Notes: generated by a model from the letters alone, not told the origin. Counted from the first letter of the stretch, positions 46,672-56,270 are shown. The stretch is DNA of 64,000 nucleotides from Cupriavidus numazuensis (GCF_905397435.1 NZ_CAJPVI010000012.1:1-64000), one strand, 5' to 3'. Numbers and translations: made by a program.

Positions 46672-47976
46672 TCAGGCGGTCGCGGGACGCGGCACGCCGT
46701 GCATGCGCTGCGGCTTCAGATAGCGCCCGACCGACAGGTCATCGGCGCGGATCGCGGGCGAGCGGCCCGATACCAGATCGGAAAGCAGCTTGCCCGAACC
46801 GCAGGCCATGGTCCAGCCAAGCGTGCCATGACCCGTGTTCAGCCACAGGCCGCGCACCTGGGTCGGGCCGACTATGGGCGTGCCATCCGGCGTCATTGGG
46901 CGCAGGCCGGTCCAGAAGGTGGCCTCGCTGACGTCGCCGGCGCCCGGGAACAGGTCGGTCACGACGTGCTCGAGCGTGCGGCGCTTGGCCGGATCGAGCG
47001 AGCGGTCGTAGCCGACGATCTGCGCCATGCCGCCGACGCGGATACGATCCTCGAAACGCGTGATCGCCACCTTGTAGGTTTCGTCGAGCACGGTCGACAC
47101 CGGGCTGCGCGCGGCGTCGGTCATCGGCACCGTGATCGAGAAGCCCTTGAGCGGATAGACCGGCAGGTTCGACATGCCATGCAGGAACGGCTTGACGAGC
47201 TGCGTCGACCAGCTGCCGAGCGCCACGACGACGAGGTCGGCCGCCATTGGCTCGCCGTCCACTACGGCGCCGGTCACGGCGTCGCCCTGGGTCATCAGGC
47301 TGTTGATCGAGCGGTTGTACTGGAATTTCACGCCCAGCGCCTCGGCCATGGCTGCCAGCTGTCGGGTAAACAGCTGGCAGTCGCCGGTTTCATCGTTGGG
47401 CAGGCGCAGGCCTCCGGTCAGCTTGTGGCTGACGGCGGCAAGCGCCGGTTCGCTCGCGGCGAGTTCTTCGCGCGAAAGCAACTGGTAGGGCACGCCGGCT
47501 TCGTCGAGTACGGCGATGTCCTTGGCCGCACCATCGAGCTGGTCCTGCGTGCGGAAGACTTGCAGCGTCCCTTGCTGGCGGCCTTCATAGGCAATGCCGG
47601 TGTCAGCGCGCAGCGCGCGGATGCAGTCGCGGCTGTATTCGGCCAGACGCACCATGCGCTCCTTGTTGACGGCGTAGCGCTCGGCGCTGCAGTTCTGCAG
47701 CATCTGCCACATCCATTGGAGCTGGAACAGGGTCCCGTCCGGGCGGATCGACAGCGGGGCATGTTCCTGGAACATCCACTTGATCGCCTTCAGAGGCACG
47801 CCCGGAGCCGCCCATGGCGACGCGTAGCCGGGCGAGATCTGTCCGGCATTGGCAAAGCTGGTGCCAAGCGCGGGCCCGGCCTCGCGATCGACAACAGTCA
47901 CTTCATGACCGGCTTTGGCCAGATACCACGCACTGGTGACGCCGATGACGCCACTGCCAAGTACGAGAACGCGCAT
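46672..47976 (-). CDS. dadA: D-amino acid dehydrogenase small subunit, 434 aa
   Basis: Membrane-associated FAD enzyme oxidising D-amino acids, mainly D-alanine, feeding electrons to quinone. N-terminal FAD motif [20 protein letters not shown] at residues 3-22, then [20 protein letters not shown], the usual DadA phrase. The C-terminus has [20 protein letters not shown]. It is divergent from an Lrp-type regulator across 110 bp, a common pairing in which the regulator responds to the amino acid. Confidence 0.94.
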   Translation of the reverse strand: MRVLVLGSGVIGVTSAWYLAKAGHEVTVVDREAGPALGTSFANAGQISPGYASPWAAPGVPLKAIKWMFQEHAPLSIRPDGTLFQLQWMWQMLQNCSAERYAVNKERMVRLAEYSRDCIRALRADTGIAYEGRQQGTLQVFRTQDQLDGAAKDIAVLDEAGVPYQLLSREELAASEPALAAVSHKLTGGLRLPNDETGDCQLFTRQLAAMAEALGVKFQYNRSINSLMTQGDAVTGAVVDGEPMAADLVVVALGSWSTQLVKPFLHGMSNLPVYPLKGFSITVPMTDAARSPVSTVLDETYKVAITRFEDRIRVGGMAQIVGYDRSLDPAKRRTLEHVVTDLFPGAGDVSEATFWTGLRPMTPDGTPIVGPTQVRGLWLNTGHGTLGWTMACGSGKLLSDLVSGRSPAIRADDLSVGRYLKPQRMHGVPRPATA

Positions 47977-48086
47977 GTTTCGGGGGCTCCTAACCAGGAT
48001 GTCAGGGTATTGAAGGATTTGTGTCTATACTATTGAAACTAATCCAGTCATAGTTATTGAATTTCTCAGGAAAACAGGAATAAGTC

Positions 48087-48590
48087 ATGAGAACGAGTCG
48101 CCAGCCCGTACGCGCCCTTGACCGGCTCGACCGCAAGATACTCGCGCTGCTGCAGGCGGACGGCCGGATGTCGATGAAGGACCTGGCCGAGGCAGTCGGG
48201 CTGACCATCACGCCATGCATCGAACGCGTTAAGCGCATGGAGCGCGATGGTGTCATCATGGGCTACTACGCACGGCTCAATCCGTCGCTGCTTGGCAGCG
48301 CGCTGCTGGTGTTCGTGGAGATCTCGCTGGGGAACAAGTCGGGCAATATGTTCGAGCAGTTCCGCCGTGAAGTCCTGCGGATTCCCGAAGTGCTCGAGTG
48401 CCACCTGGTATCGGGCGATTTCGACTACCTGATCAAGGCGCGCATCCGGGAGATCGGCGAATACCGGCGGCTGCTCGGCGACATCCTGCTGCAGTTGCCC
48501 GGCGCCGCGCAGTCGAAGAGCTATGTGGTGATGGAAGAGATCAAGGAGACGCTGGCCATTTCCGTGGAGGAGAAGGCGCAAGCTGCTTGA
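48087..48590 (+). CDS. Lrp/AsnC-family transcriptional regulator, 167 aa
   Basis: N-terminal winged HTH (about residues 13-60, LDRKILALLQADGRMSMKDL) and C-terminal RAM/AsnC ligand domain (about 75-155). Divergent from dadA, so it probably controls it, and perhaps itself, through the AT-rich 110-bp gap. By analogy the effector would be alanine or another amino acid; this is inference. The radical SAM gene begins 2 bp after its stop. Confidence 0.92.
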   Translation: MRTSRQPVRALDRLDRKILALLQADGRMSMKDLAEAVGLTITPCIERVKRMERDGVIMGYYARLNPSLLGSALLVFVEISLGNKSGNMFEQFRREVLRIPEVLECHLVSGDFDYLIKARIREIGEYRRLLGDILLQLPGAAQSKSYVVMEEIKETLAISVEEKAQAA

Positions 48591-48592
48591 CG

Positions 48593-49846
48593 ATGAGACG
48601 TTCCCCGCCGGATTCCGCCCCCGATACGTACCCGGAGAGTCGACGCGAACGCGATGCCGATGACACTGGCACCGCAGCCGGCCCTCGTCCGCCGGTGGCG
48701 CGCAAGGGGCGCGGCGCGGTCAGCAATATCCAGGGCCGGTACGAGCGCGATCAGCGTGAGCCTTTCGATGACGGCTGGAGCGCGACCAGCTACGACGACG
48801 AGAGTGCCGGAACCGACGATCCTGCAGAGGCTGCCAAGCCCGTCATTCCGATCGTCCCGGCCGAGGCGGTGCCTCTCGCACCGCTTCGCACCGAGGTCAC
48901 CATCGAGCGCGCGCGCTCCATCCTCACGCGCAACGCGTCGCCGGATATCCCGTTCGACGTCTCGCTGAATCCGTACCGCGGCTGCGAACATGGTTGCATC
49001 TATTGCTTTGCACGGCCAACGCACGCCTACCTCGACCTCTCGCCGGGACTCGATTTCGAGACCAAGCTGTATGCCAAGACCAACGCCGCCGAGCGGCTGC
49101 GGGAAGCGCTGATGCGGCCCTCCTACCGATGCGAGACGATCGCGCTGGGCGTCAATACCGATGCCTACCAGCCGATCGAGCGCGAGCATCGGGTGACGCG
49201 CGGCATCCTTGAGGTGCTCAGTGCTTGCGACCATCCCGTCGCACTGATCACCAAATCGTCGCTGATCGAGCGCGACATCGACCTGCTCGCGCCGATGGCG
49301 TCCAAAGGGCTGGCCGTGGCCGCCGTGACGATTACCACACTCGATGCCGGCATCGCACGGACGCTCGAGCCACGGGCGGCGACGCCGTCACGTCGGCTGC
49401 GCACCATTCGGACGTTGACGGAAGCGGGCATCCCGGTCGGCGTGAGCATTGCGCCGGTGATTCCGTTCATCACCGAACCCGACCTGGAGCGTGTGCTCGA
49501 AGCCGCGCACGAGGCTGGCGCGGTCTACGCCAACTACATCGTGCTGAGGCTGCCGTGGGAAGTTCACCCGCTCTTCGAGGAGTGGTTGCAGGCCCATTTT
49601 CCGGACCGTGCAGAGCGGGTGATGAACCGTGTGCGCGACATGCGCGCGGGCAAGGCCTATGACGCTAGCTTTGCCGCACGCATGCGCGGGACTGGGGTGT
49701 GGGCCGACCTGATGCGCCAGCGCTTCTACAAGGCGGCAGACCGGCTGGGATACCGTTACAACCGATTCGAGCTTGATACGTCGCGGTTCCGCGTGCCGCC
49801 CAGCTGGACGACCGTCGCGGACGACGCGCAAGGCACCTTGTTCTGA
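48593..49846 (+). CDS. PA0069-family radical SAM protein, 417 aa
   Basis: Radical SAM enzyme with CX3CX2C cluster motif RGCEHGCIYCFARPTH near residue 131. The first 105 residues are low-complexity and charged, and the TIM-barrel part extends to about residue 360. The family (SPL-like, PA0069 type) has no settled function; photoproduct-lyase-like DNA repair has been suggested by distant similarity only. Starts 2 bp after the Lrp stop, so it is probably co-transcribed. Confidence 0.88.
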   Translation: MRRSPPDSAPDTYPESRRERDADDTGTAAGPRPPVARKGRGAVSNIQGRYERDQREPFDDGWSATSYDDESAGTDDPAEAAKPVIPIVPAEAVPLAPLRTEVTIERARSILTRNASPDIPFDVSLNPYRGCEHGCIYCFARPTHAYLDLSPGLDFETKLYAKTNAAERLREALMRPSYRCETIALGVNTDAYQPIEREHRVTRGILEVLSACDHPVALITKSSLIERDIDLLAPMASKGLAVAAVTITTLDAGIARTLEPRAATPSRRLRTIRTLTEAGIPVGVSIAPVIPFITEPDLERVLEAAHEAGAVYANYIVLRLPWEVHPLFEEWLQAHFPDRAERVMNRVRDMRAGKAYDASFAARMRGTGVWADLMRQRFYKAADRLGYRYNRFELDTSRFRVPPSWTTVADDAQGTLF

Positions 49847-49986
49847 CTGCTGGCGGCCGCTTCCTGGTCGCCGATCATGCTGCTTGCCAATTCGAGCGCG
49901 GCCCTCGCGCGGGCCGCAGGCAGGCCCGAAGACAGCGCGAGCCTGACTGCGATGGCCGCCAGGCGTCCTTCTTCATACGTAGGCAT
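49756..49986 (-). CDS. Possible small hypothetical protein, 76 aa
   Basis: The frame begins MPTYEEGRLAAIAVRLALSS at ATG 49984-49986 and has a plausible helical, Ala-rich first 50 residues, unlike most shadow frames here. Its last 30 codons lie opposite the radical SAM gene, which argues against it. It lies in the 335-bp gap between the radical SAM gene and LysR, the rest of which (49987-50181) shows nothing else. I do not recognise it. Confidence 0.35.
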   Translation of the reverse strand: MPTYEEGRLAAIAVRLALSSGLPAARARAALELASSMIGDQEAAASSQNKVPCASSATVVQLGGTRNRDVSSSNRL

Positions 49987-50181
49987 GTCAGTCTTGCTCC
50001 TTTGCACAGTCGGTGTCATGGCCGGCCGGGCTGGTTACCGCCAGAAGCCAGCGGGGTGCTTCCAGTATGGGCGATTTGCACGGAAGCGGAACCTGACATC
50101 GGTGGGGTTTGCGCGCGGACAAGTTGGAAGGGGATCGCACTGGACATTGCCAGAAGCGCCAGCTCCGTGTGGCGTGGCGTC

Positions 50182-51090
50182 TCAGGTGCGGTCCCGGTCC
50201 CAGTAGGGCGGATTGCCGAAGCGTGCCGCAAAGAAATCGACGAAGGCGCGTGTCTTGGCGGGAACAAGATGGCGGCTCGGATAGACCGCCCAGATGGAAA
50301 CGGCCGGCAGGACCGGATACTCGTCTAGCACGGTCACGAGTTGTCCGCTTCGCAGCAGGGCGCCCACATCCCAGGTCGACTTGAGCGCGATGCCCATGCC
50401 TGCCACCAGCGCATCGCGGATGACTTCGCCATTGTCCACGCGCAGGTTGCCATGCACGGTGACCGCGGTCTCGCCGAGCGGCGTGTCGAAGCGCCACGCG
50501 GACTGGTCGCCGAGGATCAGGCAATTGTGGGCGTGCAGGTCATCGGGATGCCTGGGGATGCCGTGCGCGTCGAGATACGAGGGCGCCGCACAGATCACGC
50601 GGCGGCTTGGCGCAAGCGCGCGGGCCACAAGCGAGGAGTCCGGCAGCGCGCCCATGCGCAGCGCCACGTCGATGCTGGCGTCGACAAGTGGCACGACCTG
50701 ATCGCTCAGGCGTAGGTCGAGCCGTATCTCAGGATAAGTCTCGAGAAAAGCGGGGATGGCCGGCGAGACATGCTGCCGCCCGAACGAAGCTGGCGCGGTG
50801 ACGCGCAGCAATCCATGGGGTGCCTGTGCTCCCTTTCCGACCGATTGTTCGGCGGCCTCGGCGGTGGCCAGCAGTTGCTGCGCATGCTCGATGAAGCGCT
50901 CGCCATCGGCGGTCAGTGACAACCGGCGCGTGGTCCGGTGCAGCAGGCGCGTGCCAAGGGTTTGTTCGAGCCTGGCCAGGCGAGCACTCGCGGTGGACGT
51001 GGAAAGCTGGAGGTCGCGCGCGGCGGCAGACAGGTTGCCCAGCGCCGCCGCGCGCGTAAAGACCGCGACGTCGAGCAGGTCGAAGTACAT
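50182..51090 (-). CDS. LysR-family transcriptional regulator, 302 aa
   Basis: N-terminal HTH (about residues 4-62, with LSAAARDLQLSTSTASARLA) and a LysR substrate-binding domain (about 90-295, with GLLRVTAPASFGRQHVSPAI) like the LTTR subgroup that includes many uncharacterised Burkholderiales members. It is not divergent from an obvious target, so the regulated gene is unknown. TM2 lies just upstream on the same strand (25-bp gap). Confidence 0.9.
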   Translation of the reverse strand: MYFDLLDVAVFTRAAALGNLSAAARDLQLSTSTASARLARLEQTLGTRLLHRTTRRLSLTADGERFIEHAQQLLATAEAAEQSVGKGAQAPHGLLRVTAPASFGRQHVSPAIPAFLETYPEIRLDLRLSDQVVPLVDASIDVALRMGALPDSSLVARALAPSRRVICAAPSYLDAHGIPRHPDDLHAHNCLILGDQSAWRFDTPLGETAVTVHGNLRVDNGEVIRDALVAGMGIALKSTWDVGALLRSGQLVTVLDEYPVLPAVSIWAVYPSRHLVPAKTRAFVDFFAARFGNPPYWDRDRT

Positions 51091-51114
51091 GGCTGCCCGG
51101 CGTGGGAGGAACGG

Positions 51115-51609
51115 CTACTGCGACAGCGCGCGTGCCGCTTCGACCTGCGACTCGAAGAAGGTCTGGAAGCTGATGGCCAGCCCGGCCATCAGCAGACCCG
51201 TGCCGATCAGCAACGACAGGATCACCAGGATCACCACGGGCCAGCCCGAACGCGTGGGCGGGCCGCCGGGATTGAAGCGGGCATCCCATTTGTCATCGGG
51301 CCGCAGTCCGTAGACGATCGCGGCCAGGAACGCGCTGATTACCGACGCGCCGCCGGCCACGGCGAAGGTCCAGTTCAGCGCGGGCGAGCCGGAATCGGTC
51401 ACCATCGAGGCAACGCCGATCGCGCCGGCCAACGTGGCCAGCAGGTGAAGCCATCCGTACTGGTCGCGCAGTCCGCCCAGATAGAACCGGTGCGCACCGA
51501 GACTGCCCAGCAGGAACGCCAGCGCCACCGTCAGCAGCTTCGATCGGGACCGCGCGGACGGCATGGCGGTCGAACGGGATGCTTGAGGCGCTTGGCTGGC
51601 TGCGGGCAT
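51115..51609 (-). CDS. TM2-domain membrane protein, 164 aa
   Basis: N-terminal basic/Ser-rich stretch, then a TM2 module with the family phrase LGSLGAHRFYLGGLRDQYGW near residue 35 and further transmembrane segments (about 55-75, 80-105 and 130-155). Members are small inner-membrane proteins of unknown role. Start ATG 51607-51609 (MPAASQAPQ); upstream in-frame codons exist but look non-coding. The gene precedes LysR on the same strand. Confidence 0.8.
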   Translation of the reverse strand: MPAASQAPQASRSTAMPSARSRSKLLTVALAFLLGSLGAHRFYLGGLRDQYGWLHLLATLAGAIGVASMVTDSGSPALNWTFAVAGGASVISAFLAAIVYGLRPDDKWDARFNPGGPPTRSGWPVVILVILSLLIGTGLLMAGLAISFQTFFESQVEAARALSQ

Positions 51610-52130
51610 GGGGCAACGTGGCAAAGGGTTGCCTGCGGGCGCGCCGGCAACGGTCAATGGGATTCGGCAGGCAACAGGTGCCAGCCGGGACACATTGTAC
51701 GACGTCGTCCCGTCAGCTCGCGCGAAGGAGATTTACCGCGGAGGCCAGCTAACGCCAGCCGGAAGAGAAGAGGTGATGGAAGAGGTTGCTGGCGTGTTCG
51801 CTGATATGGGTTTCGCCATACAGGACCACCGTTAATAACAGCATGAAAAGTATCGATAACGACAGTTGTCCGGCGTGCTCAGCCAGGTCGCTCAACAGGC
51901 GGGTCATGACAGGCCTCGGCAATTTGCTGGGTCTTTGCTTGGGAGGCTGCGCCCGGCGGGTTTTATCCCGGCCCTGCGGGAGGTGCCGGGCAGAGGCAGG
52001 TCAGTTTGGTATGCCGTCTGCACAAGGCGGTACGCTGCGGGAATCCGGGCAGCGTCGGGCAGCAGCCTGTGCGCGCGTTGGGGGCGCACTGAGATAGAGA
52101 CAGCGATATACGAGGCGAGTTCCGCAGCGC
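51610..52130. other. 521-bp gap between TM2 and a small secreted protein; one short possible ORF
   Basis: No strong gene. On the plus strand 51698-51835 there is an unusual protein-like stretch (AKEIYRGGQLTPAGREEVME then EVAGVFADMGFAIQDHR) ending in TAA; it lacks a good ATG start (TTG at 51697-51699 is in frame). The rest is GC-rich and has no T-run terminator that I can see. Confidence 0.45.
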
Positions 52131-52535
52131 TCAGCGTCCGCCGTCGCGGCCCCGCGCCTGCCAGCCCGGTCCAACGCTGGTCGGCCGGTTGTCGTTGCGT
52201 GCGCCTTCGGTCTGGCTGGTGCGTTCGGTCTGGCGGGGACGGTTGTCGTCGCGGGCGTTCGGCCCGTTGGGGCCGTTCGGTCGGCCGCTCAGCCGGTCAT
52301 CGGCGCGCGCACGCGCCTCCATGCGATCGATCTGTGCCTGCACGTGGTCACGGCTCTCGGCGCGCACGCTGGCCATCTGCCAGCCTCCCGCCGCTTGGAC
52401 GCGGGGGACGCGGGCCTCGGCATTCACGCGAGGCCAGAACGTGACTTGTGCATGACTTGCGGCGACGGCGCCGATCAAGCCCGCAGCTGCGAGGATGCCA
52501 GCCACCAAGTCGCGCAGGAGTGAGCGGGTGAACAT
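52131..52535 (-). CDS. Small secreted low-complexity protein, 134 aa
   Basis: Signal peptide (about residues 1-30, LVAGILAAAGLIGAVAASHA) followed by a short conserved-looking part (VTFWPRVNAEARVPRVQAAG) and a disordered, Arg/Asn/Pro-rich C-terminus with PNGPNGPN and repeated NDNRP/DDNRP units. I do not recognise a family. The start at 52535 puts the signal at the N-terminus. Its function is unknown; the basic tail could bind nucleic acid or the envelope, but that is a guess. Confidence 0.6.
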   Translation of the reverse strand: MFTRSLLRDLVAGILAAAGLIGAVAASHAQVTFWPRVNAEARVPRVQAAGGWQMASVRAESRDHVQAQIDRMEARARADDRLSGRPNGPNGPNARDDNRPRQTERTSQTEGARNDNRPTSVGPGWQARGRDGGR

Positions 52536-52679
52536 GCGGAATCCCAGGGTCCTGACGCGCAGCGTAGTAGTTTCAAAGTTGGGTTCATGGTACGCATGGG
52601 GCATCGGCCCGCCTATGCCAATCGCGTTACCGGTGTAACGGATTGTTTCGCCCGTTTTTTTCGGGCCCTGCAGCGGGTT

Positions 52680-53807
52680 TCAGGGCGCGTAGCGTATTCG
52701 GTAAACGGCGCCGGCAAGGTCGTCGCTGACAAGCAGTGAACCGTCTGGAGCGACCAGCACATCGGCCGGGCGTCCCCACGGCGTGCCATGCTGGAGCCAG
52801 CCTTGCGCAAAGACATCCTGGCGCACGGCTTTGCCGTCGGCATCCAGTGTCACGCGCACGATGCGGTAGCCAACCCGCTCGCTGCGGTTCCAGCTGCCGT
52901 GTTCGGCAATGAAGACGTTGTTGCGGTAGTCAGGGGGGAACTGCGTGCCGGTATAGAAGCGCATGCCGAGCGCAGCCACGTGGGCGCCGAGCTTTGCGAC
53001 CGGTGGCACGAACTCGGAGCACGCGTGCCGCTTGCCGAACTCGGGGTCGGAGATGGTGCCCGCGTGGCAGAACGGATAGCCGAAATGCTGGCCGGCCTGC
53101 GTGACGCGGTTCAGTTCGTCGTCGGGCTGGTCATCGCCGAGATAGTCACGGCCGTTGTCCGTGAACCACAGCTCGCGCGTTGCCGGATGCCAGTCGAAGC
53201 CGACTGAATTTCGCACGCCGCGGGCCACCACCTGAAGGTCGGAGCCATCGGGCTTCATCTTCATGATGTTGGCGTAGCGGTTCTCGTCCGGCGCGCAGAT
53301 ATTGCACGGCGCCCCGACGGGCACGTAGAGGAAGCCGTCCGGGCCGAACGCGATGAATTTCCAGCCGTGGGTCGTTTCTTTCGGGAACCGGTCGGTCACG
53401 ACGACGGGCGCAGGCGGGTTGTTCAGCCGTGCCTCGATGTCGTCGAGGCGGACGATGCGGGAGGTGGACGACGCATAGAGGCTGCCGTCGCGGAACGCCA
53501 CGCCGGCCGGCATGGTCAGCCCGCTTGCCACCACGCGCACCACTGGATTGCCGCCGAGCGCCGCGGGCAGCGCATAGACCTTGCCTTCCGAGCGCGAGCC
53601 GACGAATAGCGTGCCGGACGGTGTCAGCGCCATGCCGCGGGCGCCGGGGACGGCATCGCTGAGGACTTCCAGGCGGAATCCCGGCGGCAACTGGATCTGC
53701 GCCAGCGGCAGTGCTGCGAGAGCCGCGCCGGGGCTGGTCAGCAGGATGATGCCGACCAGCGCCGCAAGGCGCGCGGTGCGATCGATGAAGTGCCGGACGA
53801 TTCCCAT
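52680..53807 (-). CDS. PQQ-dependent sugar (sorbosone-type) dehydrogenase-like protein, 375 aa
   Basis: Periplasmic beta-propeller protein of the glucose/sorbosone dehydrogenase family. Signal peptide about residues 1-31 (ARLAALVGIILLTSPGAALA), then WD/NHL-like blades including PAGVAFRDGSLYASS, GWKFIAFGPDGFLYVPVGAP and RELWFTDNGRDYLGDDQPDD. Two Cys in CNICAPDENRY could be functional. Substrate and cofactor are inferred from the family only; PQQ use is not proved. Start ATG 53807 is chosen to give a clean signal peptide. Confidence 0.88.
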   Translation of the reverse strand: MGIVRHFIDRTARLAALVGIILLTSPGAALAALPLAQIQLPPGFRLEVLSDAVPGARGMALTPSGTLFVGSRSEGKVYALPAALGGNPVVRVVASGLTMPAGVAFRDGSLYASSTSRIVRLDDIEARLNNPPAPVVVTDRFPKETTHGWKFIAFGPDGFLYVPVGAPCNICAPDENRYANIMKMKPDGSDLQVVARGVRNSVGFDWHPATRELWFTDNGRDYLGDDQPDDELNRVTQAGQHFGYPFCHAGTISDPEFGKRHACSEFVPPVAKLGAHVAALGMRFYTGTQFPPDYRNNVFIAEHGSWNRSERVGYRIVRVTLDADGKAVRQDVFAQGWLQHGTPWGRPADVLVAPDGSLLVSDDLAGAVYRIRYAP

Positions 53808-53875
53808 GGATTGCCCCCAGTCGCCGATTTCGCCACGATGCGCGCGCCCGAACATCGCGTCAACCACCTAAGTGT

Positions 53876-53904
53876 TTGTTTGACCACGGTAATTGGGCTA
53901 TACT
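53876..53904 (+). promoter_or_regulatory. Promoter of the rpsP operon
   Basis: TTGTTT (53876-53881) with 17-bp spacing to TATACT (53899-53904), 46 bp before the rpsP start. Good match to a housekeeping sigma-70 promoter. Confidence 0.75.
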
Positions 53905-53949
53905 CTTGCGTTTCGTGTTCGAACACCAAGTTTTCTGAGGAATCATCTC

Positions 53950-54204
53950 ATGGTCGTCATCCGTCTGGCTCGCGGCGGCAGCAAGAAGCGCCCGTTCTTC
54001 AACATCGTCGCCACCGATTCGCGCAACCGTCGCGATGGCCGCTTCATCGAGCGCGTTGGCTTTTACAACCCGCTGGCTTCGGAAGGCGAAGAAGGTCTGC
54101 GCGTTGTTGCTGACCGTCTGGCCTACTGGCAAGGCGTTGGCGCTCAACTGTCGCCGACCGTTGCTCGCCTGGTCAAGCAGAACGCCGCCAAGGCCGCTGC
54201 CTGA
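53950..54204 (+). CDS. rpsP: 30S ribosomal protein S16, 84 aa
   Basis: Small-subunit assembly protein. Starts [20 protein letters not shown], with [20 protein letters not shown] near residue 21, matching the S16 family over its whole length. First gene of the conserved rpsP-rimM-trmD-rplS operon. A hairpin with a T run (54217-54242) follows the stop and may lower expression of rimM and trmD relative to S16. Confidence 0.97.
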   Translation: MVVIRLARGGSKKRPFFNIVATDSRNRRDGRFIERVGFYNPLASEGEEGLRVVADRLAYWQGVGAQLSPTVARLVKQNAAKAAA

Positions 54205-54216
54205 TAGCAGTTTGTC

Positions 54217-54242
54217 ACGCGCCCCCTGGCGGGGCGCGTTTT
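54217..54242 (+). terminator. Intra-operon terminator-like hairpin after rpsP
   Basis: ACGCGCCCC (54217-54225) / GGGGCGCGT (54231-54239) with 5-nt loop, then TTT. It lies 10 bp before the rimM GTG. Confidence 0.65.
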
Positions 54243-54252
54243 CATTGCACAC

Positions 54253-54918
54253 GTGACTGAACAAAAACAGGGCGCCGCTGCGCCGAGGCCATTGAACCGG
54301 CCCCAAGGCGAGTCGCCGAAGGCGACCAAGCTTCCGGCGACGCTCCTGTATGCCGATCCGCTGCCGGATGATCTGGTGGAGGTTGGCTATGTCGGTGCTG
54401 CCTACGGCATCCGTGGCTGGATCAAGGTCGAGCCGCATGCCAACGACGCATCCGCATTGCTGCATGCGCGCCGGTGGTGGCTGCTCACGCCGCCGCAGGC
54501 GGGCATCGTAGCCACGGCGGAAGCGTCACGCGCGCAGGCAGTCTGCGTCCGGGTTGCGCAATCGCGCGAGCACAGTGGGACTGTGGTTGCGCAGGCGACC
54601 GGCGTATCGGACCGCAATCTGGCCGAAGCGCTCAAGGGCCGTCGCGTGTGGATCCGGCGTGCGGACTTTCCCGCGCCGGAAGAGAATGAGTTTTACTGGG
54701 TAGACCTGATCGGCTGCACTGTCAGCAACGAGCAAGGCGAGTTGCTGGGCGAGGTGTCCGGTCTGATCGATAACGGGGCTCACCAGATCCTGCAGGTGGC
54801 TTACGCATTGCCCGACGGCAAGGCCGGTGAACGGCTGGTTCCGTTTGTCGATGCGTTCCTGCGCACGGTCGACACCGCGGGCAAGCGCATCGTGGTGGAC
54901 TGGGGGCTCGACTACTGA
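54253..54918 (+). CDS. rimM: Ribosome maturation factor RimM, 221 aa
   Basis: Binds S19 and promotes 30S head maturation. The core region starts with [20 protein letters not shown] near residue 42, and the C-terminal PRC-barrel domain has [20 protein letters not shown] near 145. About 25 extra residues precede the E. coli start; GTG 54253 is the only start in the short gap after rpsP. A 34-bp gap leads to trmD. Confidence 0.93.
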   Translation: MTEQKQGAAAPRPLNRPQGESPKATKLPATLLYADPLPDDLVEVGYVGAAYGIRGWIKVEPHANDASALLHARRWWLLTPPQAGIVATAEASRAQAVCVRVAQSREHSGTVVAQATGVSDRNLAEALKGRRVWIRRADFPAPEENEFYWVDLIGCTVSNEQGELLGEVSGLIDNGAHQILQVAYALPDGKAGERLVPFVDAFLRTVDTAGKRIVVDWGLDY

Positions 54919-54952
54919 ATTGCCGAAGCCGGCAGTTCGGAGGGGAGGGCGG

Positions 54953-55735
54953 ATGCAGTTCGATGTAATCACGCTGTTTCCCGAAATGTTTCGCGCGCTG
55001 ACCGACTGGGGTATCACCAGCCGGGCAGCCAAGCAGCAGCGGTATGCCTTGCGTACGTGGAATCCACGCGATTTCACCACGGACAACTACCGCACGATCG
55101 ATGATCGTCCGTACGGCGGTGGTCCTGGCATGGTCATGCTGCCCAGGCCGCTCGACGATGCGATCGATGCCGCTTCGGCGGCGCAGTCGCAGGCTGGCGT
55201 GGAAGCGCCGCATGTGGTGCTGATGTCGCCGCAGGGCGCGACGCTGACGCATGAAAAGGTTATGTCGCTGGCGCAGCGGCCCGGTCTGGTGCTCTTGTGT
55301 GGCCGCTATGAGGCCATCGACCAGCGCCTGATCGACCGTCGCGTGCACGAGGAAATCAGCCTTGGCGATTTCGTGCTGTCCGGCGGTGAATTGCCGGCCA
55401 TGGCGCTGATCGATGCCGTGGTGCGTCATCTGCCCGGTGTGCTGGGCGATGCGCAATCGGCGGTGCAGGACAGTTTCGTCAACGGGCTGCTCGATTGTCC
55501 GCATTACACGCGGCCCGAAGAGTACGAAGGTGTGCGGGTACCCGAGATCCTGCTCGGTGGCCATCATGCCGAGATTGAAAAGTGGCGGCGCCAGCAGGCG
55601 TTGGCCAATACTGCGAGAAAGCGTCCCGATCTGATCGAGGCGGCTCGCAAGCAAGGTTTGCTGACACGTGCCGATGAGAAATTCTTGTCGGAATGGTTGG
55701 TGAAAGAAGGGCGGGAGATGTCTCCCGCCAGGTAA
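54953..55735 (+). CDS. trmD: tRNA (guanine-N1)-methyltransferase, 260 aa
   Basis: SPOUT methyltransferase making m1G37, needed to prevent frameshifting. N-terminal [20 protein letters not shown], the knot-forming [15 protein letters not shown] (the usual GRYEGID has Ala in place of Gly), and [20 protein letters not shown]. Start ATG 54953 after GGAGGGGAGG. Standard third gene of the operon. Confidence 0.96.
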   Translation: MQFDVITLFPEMFRALTDWGITSRAAKQQRYALRTWNPRDFTTDNYRTIDDRPYGGGPGMVMLPRPLDDAIDAASAAQSQAGVEAPHVVLMSPQGATLTHEKVMSLAQRPGLVLLCGRYEAIDQRLIDRRVHEEISLGDFVLSGGELPAMALIDAVVRHLPGVLGDAQSAVQDSFVNGLLDCPHYTRPEEYEGVRVPEILLGGHHAEIEKWRRQQALANTARKRPDLIEAARKQGLLTRADEKFLSEWLVKEGREMSPAR

Positions 55736-55809
55736 ACCCCATCCTCTGCCGGGGCCCGGGCAATGCCTGGGGCATACAACGCTGGCACGATGGTTACGGA
55801 GAAAAAACG

Positions 55810-56193
55810 ATGAACATCATCGAGCAGATCGAGAAGGAAGAGATCGCGCGTCTGACCGCGAACAAGACCATCCCCGCATTCGCACCTGGCGACACCGTGA
55901 TCGTCAACGTGAACGTGGTGGAAGGCAACCGCAAGCGCGTGCAGGCTTACGAAGGCGTGGTGATCGCCAAGCGTAACCGTGGCCTGAATTCGTCCTTCAT
56001 CGTGCGCAAGATCTCGTCGGGTGAAGGCGTGGAACGTACGTTCCAGCTGTACTCGCCGCTGATCGCCGGCATCGAAGTGAAGCGTCGCGGCGACGTGCGT
56101 CGTGCGAAGCTGTACTACCTGCGCGAGCGCTCGGGCAAGTCCGCACGTATCAAGGAAAAGCTGGTTTCGAAGGCAGCCAAGGCTGCTCAGTAA
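55810..56193 (+). CDS. rplS: 50S ribosomal protein L19, 127 aa
   Basis: Protein at the interface of the large and small subunits. Starts [20 protein letters not shown], carries [21 protein letters not shown] and [20 protein letters not shown]. Its extended C-terminus SKAAKAAQ is common in betaproteobacteria. It ends the operon; a terminator follows. Confidence 0.97.
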   Translation: MNIIEQIEKEEIARLTANKTIPAFAPGDTVIVNVNVVEGNRKRVQAYEGVVIAKRNRGLNSSFIVRKISSGEGVERTFQLYSPLIAGIEVKRRGDVRRAKLYYLRERSGKSARIKEKLVSKAAKAAQ

Positions 56194-56237
56194 GCCGGAC
56201 ATGCCGGCCGGGATTACCGGCCGGACGTTTCCTCGGG

Positions 56238-56270
56238 AAGGGCACCGCAAGGTGCCCTTTTTGCGTTTTG
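56238..56270 (+). terminator. Terminator of the rpsP-rplS operon
   Basis: AAGGGCACC (56238-56246) / GGTGCCCTT (56251-56259) with GCAA loop, followed by TTTTGCGTTTT. Confidence 0.88.
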
